The notes below the pieces were generated by a model, which was not told where the DNA came from, made no database searches, and was given only the letters and a program-made list of their open reading frames with translations. Shown here piece by piece: positions 1 through 5,097 of a DNA stretch of 11,191 nt. Source of the DNA: T1Sed10-7 sp046540855 (GTDB taxonomy: Bacteria; Actinomycetota; Nitriliruptoria; Nitriliruptorales; Nitriliruptoraceae). Every line of letters starts with the position of its first letter. Positions within the stretch are counted from its first letter, which is position 1. Location: positions 1 to 11,191 of the forward strand of contig JBKHEJ010000082.1 in assembly GCA_046540855.1 (NCBI GenBank), in the 5' to 3' direction. The position numbers were made by a program, and so were the translations under genes.

Positions 1-439
1 CAACGAGGTCAAGGAGCTCGCGAACCAGACGGCGACGGCGACGGAGGAGATCTCCTCGAAGATCGCGGCGATCCAGGGCGACTCGGGTGAGGCGGTGGCC
101 GCGATCGCCGAGATCGGTGGAGTGATCGAGAGGATCGCGGATATGCAGACCACGATCGCTTCGGCGGTGGAGGAGCAGACCGCGACGACGAACGAGATCG
201 CCCGCAGCGTGAACGAGGCGGCAGCGGGAAGCTCGCAGATCGCGGAGAACATCACCTCGGTCGCCACGGCTGCGGGTGAGGCGGCGCAGGGTGCGGGTCG
301 CGCGCAGGAGGCGGCGACGGATCTGCGTGCGGTCGCCAAGGACCTGCAGGCGGTCGTGCAGGGCGCCAAGGACGATGGTCAGCCCGTGGTCGCGGTCAAG
401 CCGTCCCAGACCAAGGACAAGGACCCGGTCACCGTCTGA
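1..439 (+). CDS. Methyl-accepting chemotaxis protein, C-terminal signalling part (5' end outside window)
   Basis: This is the distal cytoplasmic part of a chemoreceptor that sends ligand state to the CheA/CheW array. The frame is open from base 2 and stops with TGA at 437-439, leaving about 145 residues. The first residues (NEVKELANQTATATEEI) match the conserved helix that follows the receptor hairpin tip. Ala/Glu/Thr-rich heptads then form the descending coiled-coil arm. Bases 158-187 encode ASAVEEQTAT, which fits the MCP methylation consensus ([ASTG][ASTG]xx[EQ][EQ]xx[AST][AST]); the Glu pair at 170-175 is the likely CheR/CheB site. The tail ends KDKDPVTV and lacks the NWETF-type pentapeptide that tethers CheR in enteric receptors. 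The sensor and membrane segments lie upstream and cannot be judged, so the ligand is unknown. Confidence 0.93.
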   Translation, partial: NEVKELANQTATATEEISSKIAAIQGDSGEAVAAIAEIGGVIERIADMQTTIASAVEEQTATTNEIARSVNEAAAGSSQIAENITSVATAAGEAAQGAGRAQEAATDLRAVAKDLQAVVQGAKDDGQPVVAVKPSQTKDKDPVTV

Positions 440-480
440 CCACCCCACCCACCCATCCACCCACCCCACCCATCCACCCC
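440..480 (+). repeat. C-rich, G-free tandem tract after the MCP gene
   Basis: The 41 nt right after the MCP stop contain no G on the + strand and consist of C runs broken by A or AT. CACCCATCCACCC occurs at 450-462 and again at 467-479, a 17-nt period. The transcript would be C-rich and G-poor, as Rho loading (rut) sites are. The opposite strand has several runs of three or four G with short loops, a classic G-quadruplex pattern. The tract runs directly into the hairpin at 475-510. A role in termination is inference. Confidence 0.7.
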
Positions 481-510
481 GGGCCGGCGCACACGCGCCG
501 GCCCGGGGTG
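475..510 (+). terminator. Perfect 16-bp GC hairpin, probable transcription terminator of the MCP unit
   Basis: CACCCCGGGCCGGCGC (475-490) pairs without mismatch with GCGCCGGCCCGGGGTG (495-510) around an ACAC loop. It lies 35 nt after the MCP stop codon. No T-run follows, so it is not a canonical intrinsic terminator. Strong hairpins without U-tracts are common 3' of genes in high-GC actinomycetes, and the C-rich tract just before it would suit Rho. It could instead protect the 3' end of the mRNA or attenuate read-through into cheY. Confidence 0.7.
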
Positions 511-662
511 TCGATGGCGGTCGATCGAGACCGGCGGCCGGCGACCTCAGCCGCTCCGCTACGGAACACCTCCGTTCGGCCGACAGGGCAGGGGACCGAT
601 CCGGTCCGATCCCCGGACCGCTGCGGTGCGGACCAACCGTCGTCGAGTGGGGCGGAGGCGAG
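511..662 (+). promoter_or_regulatory. Leader of the cheY-cheB-cheR-cheX unit, with short inverted repeats
   Basis: This 152-nt gap probably holds the promoter of the downstream che genes, as a strong hairpin precedes it. ACGGA (561-565) pairs with TCCGT (571-575). CGGTCC (602-607) can pair either with GGACCG at 593-598 or with GGACCG at 615-620, giving two mutually exclusive small hairpins. GCCGACAG at 579-586 resembles the flagellar sigma-28 -10 element (GCCGATAA), but the -35 match (TACG at 560-563, 15 nt upstream) is poor. The cheY ribosome site is GGAGG at 654-658. No promoter is firmly supported. Confidence 0.3.
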
Positions 663-1031
663 ATGCGGGCCATCGTCGTGGATGACTCCCGGGCAACCCG
701 GGCCATCCTGGCACGGATCCTGGGCGAGCTGGGGTTCGAGACCATCCAGGCTGCCAACGGCAGCGAGGCTCTGGCGATGCTCGCGGAGCACGCGCCGGTG
801 GAGCTCGCGCTCGTGGACTGGAACATGCCGGTCATGGACGGGCTGGACTTCGTCCGCGAGGTCAAGGGCACCCCGGAGCTGTCCGCGATCAAGATCGTCA
901 TGGTGACCACCGAGGCCGACATGGACCACATGGTCCGTGCGCTGGAGGCCGGTGCGGACGAGTACGCGATGAAGCCGTTCACGGCCGCCGTGATCCGTGA
1001 GAAGCTCCAGCTGCTGGGGGTCACCCCGTGA
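663..1031 (+). CDS. cheY: Chemotaxis response regulator CheY
   Basis: This is a single-domain receiver of 122 residues that would carry the phosphoryl group from CheA to the flagellar switch. The full receiver signature is present: acidic pair D7/D8, phospho-acceptor D52 in VDWNMPVMDG, T82 in MVTTEA, the aromatic switch Y101 and K104 in YAMKPFT. There is no output domain, as expected for CheY. The ATG at 663 is chosen because GGAGG (654-658) lies 4 nt upstream and the protein then starts directly with beta-1 (MRAIVVDD). cheB follows after 16 nt, so the two are co-transcribed. Single-domain receivers can serve other roles, but DWNMP, the Tyr switch and the che context make CheY the best call. 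Confidence 0.92.
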   Translation: MRAIVVDDSRATRAILARILGELGFETIQAANGSEALAMLAEHAPVELALVDWNMPVMDGLDFVREVKGTPELSAIKIVMVTTEADMDHMVRALEAGADEYAMKPFTAAVIREKLQLLGVTP

Positions 1032-1047
1032 GGCGCGAGGTGGCCGC

Positions 1048-2172
1048 ATGATGCGCACCCGGGTCCTCGTCGTCGACGATGCCGTCGTCGTGCGGCGCAT
1101 CGTGACCACGGTCCTCAGCGAGGAACCGGGGCTCGAGGTGGTGGGGACCGCGCCGAACGGCCGTATCGCGCTGCAGAAGATCGAGCAGCTCAACCCGGAC
1201 CTCGTGACCCTGGACGTCGAGATGCCGGTCATGGACGGGCTCGAGACGCTCAAGGCGCTGCGCAAGCGCCACCCCCGGCTGCCGGTGATCATGTTCTCCA
1301 CGCTGACCGAGCGCGGGGCTGCGGTGACGATGGAAGCCCTGATGAGCGGGGCGAACGAGTACGTCACCAAGCCTGCCAACGTCGGCAGCGTCACCGAGGC
1401 GATGGAGCGCATCCGGCAGGAGCTGGTCCCGAAGATCGCGGCGCTGACCGGCAAGCCGCTGCCGTCCCGGCCCGGGGCGACCGGCCGTCCGACCCCGGCG
1501 CGACCGAGCACGCCCGCCCCGCCACCGGCACCTCGGCGCCAGAGCAGCGCGCAGATCGAGATGCCGGTCCAGGCGGTCGTGATCGGGGTGTCCACCGGCG
1601 GTCCGAACGCGCTGGCGGAGCTCGTCCCGGCCCTGCCGGCCGGGCTCGCGGTCCCGGTCCTGGTCGTCCAGCACATGCCACCCATGTTCACCCGTCTGCT
1701 CGCGGAGCGGCTCGACCACAGCGCCGCCCTGCACGTGCGTGAAGCGGGTGACAACGAGCTCGTTCGGCCGGGTGAGGTGCTGCTCGCACCAGGCGGCAAG
1801 CACCTCGAGGTGCAACGGCGCGGCCCCCAGGTCTACACCAAGCTCACCGAGGGACCGCTCGAGAACTCCTGCCGTCCCGCAGCCGACGTGCTGTTCCGGA
1901 CCGCCTCGTCGGTGTACGGCGCCGGCCTGCTCGGCGTGGTCCTGACCGGGATGGGCTACGACGCCCGGAGGGGAACCCAGCACGTGCGCGACGTCGGAGG
2001 ACACGTGCTCGCGCAGGACCAGGCGACCTCGGTGGTCTGGGGCATGCCGGGGGCGGCCGTGGAGGCCGGCACCGTCGATGCGGTGCTGCCGCTCGGTGAG
2101 CTCGCGGGGGAGATCGCCCGCCGGGCCGCGACCTCCAAGGGGGACCGTCCAGCGCAGGAGGTGCGCGCATGA
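1048..2172 (+). CDS. cheB: Chemotaxis protein-glutamate methylesterase/glutaminase CheB
   Basis: CheB removes methyl groups from receptor glutamates (and deamidates glutamines) when phosphorylated by CheA, and so resets sensitivity. The 374-residue protein has an N-terminal receiver (about 4-125: D10/D11, D56 in LDVEMPVMDG, K108), a Pro-rich linker (about 137-165) and a C-terminal esterase domain (about 173-362). The catalytic triad is visible: S182 in GVSTGG, H209 in VVQHMPPMFT and D305 in LTGMGYD. The residue after D305 is Ala where Gly is usual. ATG 1048 is preferred over ATG 1051 because GAGG at 1037-1040 then sits 7 nt away. The last codons overlap cheR as ATGA, so translation of the two is probably coupled. 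Confidence 0.95.
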   Translation: MMRTRVLVVDDAVVVRRIVTTVLSEEPGLEVVGTAPNGRIALQKIEQLNPDLVTLDVEMPVMDGLETLKALRKRHPRLPVIMFSTLTERGAAVTMEALMSGANEYVTKPANVGSVTEAMERIRQELVPKIAALTGKPLPSRPGATGRPTPARPSTPAPPPAPRRQSSAQIEMPVQAVVIGVSTGGPNALAELVPALPAGLAVPVLVVQHMPPMFTRLLAERLDHSAALHVREAGDNELVRPGEVLLAPGGKHLEVQRRGPQVYTKLTEGPLENSCRPAADVLFRTASSVYGAGLLGVVLTGMGYDARRGTQHVRDVGGHVLAQDQATSVVWGMPGAAVEAGTVDAVLPLGELAGEIARRAATSKGDRPAQEVRA

Positions 2173-2990
2173 GCCACCTGAGCCCGGCGGACGTCGACTA
2201 CGTCCGTGAGGTCGTGCGGGAGGCCTCCGCGATCGTCCTCGACCTGTCGAAGACCTACCTCGTGGAGTCCCGGCTGGCGCCGATCGCCCGCCAGGTGGGT
2301 GCGGCCGACCTCGGTGACCTCGTCTCCAGGCTGCGCAAGGACCACACCGGCAAGCTGCGGGACATGGTCGTCGACGCGATGACCACGAACGAGACCTCCT
2401 TCTACCGCGACCCGACCCTGTGGGCAGCGCTGGAGGAGGCCATCATCCCGCAGCTGGTCCAGGCCCGGAGCGCTCAGCGAGCGCTGACCTTCTGGTCGGC
2501 GGCCTCGTCCAGCGGGCAGGAGGCCTACAGCCTCGCCATGCTGCTCAAGGACCGCTTCCCGCAGCTGGCGAGCTGGAACGTCCGGATCATCGCGACCGAC
2601 CTGTCCGCCGACATGCTCGGCCGCGCCGCCTCCGGCCGCTACACCCAGCTCGAGGTCAACCGCGGCCTGCCCGTGAGCCGGCTCGTCCGCTACTTCGAAC
2701 GCGATGGGTCCTACTGGCGGATCAGGGACGAGATCCGGTCGATGGTGGAGTTCCGGGCGTTGAACCTCGTCAGGCCCTGGCCCTTCGTGCCGTACACGGA
2801 TGTGCTGTTCCTGCGCAACGTCCTGATCTACTTCGACCTCAAGACGAAGCAGGAGATCCTGGCCAGGTGCCGGTCGGTGCTCAAGCCCGACGGGCACCTG
2901 GTGCTCGGGACCTCCGAGACCACCATGAACATCGACCCGAACTTCACCCGGCTGGTGACCGGTACGGCCACCACCTACCGGCCTGCTTGA
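2169..2990 (+). CDS. cheR: Chemotaxis protein methyltransferase CheR
   Basis: CheR transfers methyl groups from S-adenosylmethionine to receptor glutamates, the counterpart of CheB. The 273-residue protein has the usual helical N-domain (about 1-70) and a Rossmann-like methyltransferase domain. Visible motifs are MTTNETSFYRD (71-81), the SAM-binding WSAASSSGQEAYSLAM (109-124), the acidic residue D144 in IIATDLS, and LFLRNVLIYFD (213-223). The beta-subdomain segment RYFERDGSYWRIRDE (174-188) is shorter than in E. coli CheR and lacks its Gly-containing GPHEG loop, which fits receptors without a tethering pentapeptide. The ATG overlaps the cheB stop by 4 nt. Confidence 0.95.
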   Translation: MSHLSPADVDYVREVVREASAIVLDLSKTYLVESRLAPIARQVGAADLGDLVSRLRKDHTGKLRDMVVDAMTTNETSFYRDPTLWAALEEAIIPQLVQARSAQRALTFWSAASSSGQEAYSLAMLLKDRFPQLASWNVRIIATDLSADMLGRAASGRYTQLEVNRGLPVSRLVRYFERDGSYWRIRDEIRSMVEFRALNLVRPWPFVPYTDVLFLRNVLIYFDLKTKQEILARCRSVLKPDGHLVLGTSETTMNIDPNFTRLVTGTATTYRPA

Positions 2991-3004
2991 GACGAGGACA
3001 CACC

Positions 3005-3460
3005 ATGGAGACCCCCACCGTCGAGCTCGATCGGATCATCAGCGACATCTGGGCCGCGATGCTCGGCCTGACGCTCGAGCCCTACCACGACGCGCCGGTG
3101 TTCCGGCCGGACCAGCGGGTGGCGACCGGCGTCGTCCAGGTCACCGGTGATTTCGAGGGTGCCGTCACGATCCAGCTCACCGAGGACCAGGCGACCGAGG
3201 TGGCGGCGCTGATGTTCGCGATGGAGCCGGACGAGATCGGCGAGGAGGAGGTCTCCGACGCCGTCGGGGAGCTCGCCAACATGGCCGGCGGGAACGTGAA
3301 GTCGACGCTGCCCGGTAGCTGCCAGCTGTCGCTGCCGTCGGTCACGAGCGGCCGGGACTACCACGTGAGCGTCCCCGGCACCGTGGTGCGTGACAGGATC
3401 GGCATGACCTGCGAGGAGGACCTGGTCGTCATCAGCCTGCTCGCCCGCGAGTCGCACTGA
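3005..3460 (+). CDS. cheX: CheX-type CheY-phosphate phosphatase
   Basis: The 151-residue protein resembles the CheC/CheX/FliY family, which hydrolyses phospho-CheY and so ends the signal; CheX replaces CheZ in many bacteria. The defining stretch is EEVSDAVGELANMAGGNVK (81-99), which holds the catalytic pair E89 and N92 (E-x-x-N) and the following GN typical of CheX. Only one such motif is present, as in CheX and unlike CheC with two. The flanking beta-strand segments (GVVQVTGDFEGAVTIQL; YHVSVPGTVV) fit the fold. GAGGA at 2994-2998 lies 6 nt before the ATG. The gene sits 14 nt after cheR and 71 nt before the second cheY, so it belongs to the same operon. Confidence 0.85.
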   Translation: METPTVELDRIISDIWAAMLGLTLEPYHDAPVFRPDQRVATGVVQVTGDFEGAVTIQLTEDQATEVAALMFAMEPDEIGEEEVSDAVGELANMAGGNVKSTLPGSCQLSLPSVTSGRDYHVSVPGTVVRDRIGMTCEEDLVVISLLARESH

Positions 3461-3531
3461 CGACGCCGCGCCGCCCCCACCAGCCAGACCACCCGCACCA
3501 CCCGCGGGCAGGAGTGACGGAAGGACCCGAG

Positions 3532-3894
3532 GTGAAGATCCTCGTCGTGGACGACAGCAAGGCGATGCGCGCCATCGTCAAGCGGGCGCTGTCCGGTCTC
3601 GACCGGGTCGCAGGCGCGACCATCATCGAGGCCGTGGACGGCAGGGAGGCGCTGGGCGTCGTCCAGGCCGAAGCCCCGGACCTCGTCCTGTCGGACTGGA
3701 ACATGCCCGAGATGTCCGGCATCGAGCTCCTGCAGGCGCTCAACGATGCCGGCATCACCCCCGTGTTCGGCTTCGTGACCTCGGAGTCGACGCCGGAGAT
3801 GCACGAGCTCGCCAGGACCCACGGCGCGCGGTTCCTCGTCAGCAAGCCCTTCACCCCGGCCTCCCTCGACGAGGCCCTGGCCGGCGCGCTGTGA
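3532..3894 (+). CDS. Second CheY-like single-domain response regulator
   Basis: This 120-residue receiver has no output domain. D7/D8, phospho-acceptor D55 in LSDWNMPEMSG, T83 and K105 (SKPFTP) are intact, so it should be phosphorylatable. The switch tyrosine of CheY is replaced: the residue three before K105 is L102, with F101 next to it. Binding to the motor may therefore differ, and a role as phosphate sink is possible. GTG 3532 is chosen because GGAAGGA (3519-3525) lies 6 nt upstream and the protein then begins MKILVVDDS; an in-frame GTG at 3514 would add six residues. It lies between two genes for E-x-x-N proteins. Confidence 0.85.
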   Translation: MKILVVDDSKAMRAIVKRALSGLDRVAGATIIEAVDGREALGVVQAEAPDLVLSDWNMPEMSGIELLQALNDAGITPVFGFVTSESTPEMHELARTHGARFLVSKPFTPASLDEALAGAL

Positions 3895-3910
3895 GCCGAG
3901 GAGGTACCCC

Positions 3911-4396
3911 GTGAGCGCGCGTTGCCCCCTGCCGGCGCGGGCCTCCTTCCGTGACCTGCTCCGGGACCTGGTCGGACAGTCGGTGACGATCCGGCCCGGA
4001 TCGCCCCTGACGCTCACCCCGGAGCGTCCGAGCTACCTCGCCGGGTACCGGTTCGATGCGGGTGACGCCGCGGCCATGGCGGTCGCGGACCTGACCCTGG
4101 CGGCGGCGGCCGGCGCCGCGATCGGCATGATGCCGCCCCAGGAGACCCTCGCCGAGGTGGAGGAGGCGGGCGGCCTCGATGGGGATCTGCTCGAGTTCTT
4201 CCACGAGGTGGTCAACGTCGCCGCGAGGCTGCTGAACAGCCCCTCGACCCCGCACGTGGCGCTCAAGAGCCTGGATCCCGTCCCCGGCGAGGTCGCCGAG
4301 GATCTGGCCGAGATGGCCACCACCCCGTCCGTCCGGCATGACTGGACCGTCACGATCGAGGGCTACGGTGAGGGCAAGCTGGCCCTGCTGGGCTGA
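3911..4396 (+). CDS. Divergent CheC/CheX-like protein (candidate phosphatase)
   Basis: This 161-residue protein is not a clear family member, but it shows the main hallmark of the CheC/CheX group: LLEFFHEVVNVAARLLN (93-109) holds E99-x-x-N102 inside a predicted amphipathic helix, as in those enzymes. An upstream beta-strand followed by an Ala-rich helix (YLAGYRFDAGDAAAMAVADL, 42-61) and a final pair of strands (WTVTIEGYG, LALLG) match the expected order. The CheX motif GELANMAGGN is not conserved, so activity is uncertain; it might be a structural or FliY/FliN-related relative. The GTG start follows GAGGAGG (3898-3904) by 6 nt, a very strong site, and the gene begins 16 nt after the second cheY. 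It is probably the last gene of the che operon. Confidence 0.55.
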   Translation: MSARCPLPARASFRDLLRDLVGQSVTIRPGSPLTLTPERPSYLAGYRFDAGDAAAMAVADLTLAAAAGAAIGMMPPQETLAEVEEAGGLDGDLLEFFHEVVNVAARLLNSPSTPHVALKSLDPVPGEVAEDLAEMATTPSVRHDWTVTIEGYGEGKLALLG

Positions 4397-4433
4397 CCTC
4401 CAGCCCGGCGTCGGATGGCTGGCGCTGGGAGGT
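4396..4433 (+). promoter_or_regulatory. Hairpin that can mask the ribosome site of the NmrA-like gene
   Basis: ACCTCCAGC (4396-4404) can pair with GCT-g-GGAGGT (4424-4433, one bulged G), which covers the ribosome site GGGAGGT of the next gene. CCAGCC (4400-4405) can instead pair with GGCTGG (4417-4422), which would free it. The two structures exclude each other. Whether they matter, or serve as the 3' end of the che operon, is inference; short GC stems arise easily in such DNA. Confidence 0.3.
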
Positions 4434-4437
4434 CTCC

Positions 4438-5097
4438 ATGTCTGTGCTCGTCGTCGGAGCGACCGGTGGGACCGGGCGGCTGCTGGTACGGGAGCTGCTC
4501 GAGCGCGGCCGGTCGGTGACCGCGTTGGTGCGCGACCCTGCCCGTGGCCAGCCGCTGCAGGAGCTCGGGGCACGGGTCCGGGTCGGTGACCTCGAGGGCG
4601 ACCTCGACGGTGCGGTGACGGGGGTGGACGCGGTCGTGTTCTGCGCGGGCTCCGGCTCCTCGACCGGCCCTGATGCGACCCTCAGGGTCGACCTGCACGG
4701 GGCCCTGCGCATCATCGACGCGTGCGTGCAGGAGGGGGTGCGGCGGTACGTGCAGCTGTCCTCCATGGCGGCCGATGACCCCCTGCAGGGTCCGCCCGCG
4801 ATCCGGCACTACCTCGCCGCGATGCACGCCCGGGACCGCCTCCTGGTGGCCAGCGGCCTGGACGCGACGATCGTCCGGCCGGGCGGGTTGACCGATGAGC
4901 CGGGGACCGGCCGGGTGCGCACCGGCGTCCCGACGCTTCAGGAGCGGGGCAGCATCCCCCGAGCGGACGTCGCGGCCGTGCTCGCTGCCTGCCTGGAGGA
5001 GCCGGGCACGATCGGCGCGACCTTCGAGCTCGTCGCCGGCGACGTCCCGATCGCTGACGCGGTCGCCGAGGTGGTCCGCTCGGCCAGGTCAGGGTGA
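4438..5097 (+). CDS. NAD(P)-binding atypical SDR (NmrA-like) protein
   Basis: The 219-residue protein is an extended/atypical short-chain dehydrogenase fold. The dinucleotide site GATGGTG (7-13) follows beta-1, R32 in LVRDP suits NADP(H), and YVQLSSMAA (104-112) and VRPGGLTDEPGTG (146-158) are typical of the small SDR_a5/NmrA-like group (YwnB, YhfK type). In relatives the segment after Y125 commonly carries HYxxAK; here the Lys position is M129, so dehydrogenase activity is doubtful and a redox-sensing or binding role is possible. Substrate unknown. GGGAGGT (4427-4433) lies 4 nt upstream of the ATG. It starts 41 nt after the che genes but has no evident link to chemotaxis. Its 3' end overlaps the convergent sirtuin gene by 9 nt. 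Confidence 0.85.
   Translation: MSVLVVGATGGTGRLLVRELLERGRSVTALVRDPARGQPLQELGARVRVGDLEGDLDGAVTGVDAVVFCAGSGSSTGPDATLRVDLHGALRIIDACVQEGVRRYVQLSSMAADDPLQGPPAIRHYLAAMHARDRLLVASGLDATIVRPGGLTDEPGTGRVRTGVPTLQERGSIPRADVAAVLAACLEEPGTIGATFELVAGDVPIADAVAEVVRSARSG

Noticed and set aside
440..480. CRISPR-like or VNTR array
   Set aside because: Only two copies of a 13-nt unit with no spacer structure; it is low-complexity C-rich sequence.
429..1799. Long open frame (456 codons) on the - strand across cheY and cheB
   Set aside because: It is antisense to two certain genes; the product is Arg/Ser/Pro-rich without domains. Long antisense frames are expected in high-GC DNA.
1956..2897. Open frame of 313 codons on the - strand opposite cheR
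   Set aside because: Low-complexity composition and full overlap with a clear CheR; an artefact of codon bias.
2420..3460. Extended frame reading into cheX from inside cheR, suggesting a larger fused protein
   Set aside because: The upstream part lies out of frame within cheR and looks like shadow sequence; the ATG at 3005 has its own ribosome site and gives a normal CheX length.
3501..3508. CCCGCGGG palindrome before the second cheY as a terminator
   Set aside because: The stem is only 4 bp with no loop, and the genes on both sides belong to one cluster.
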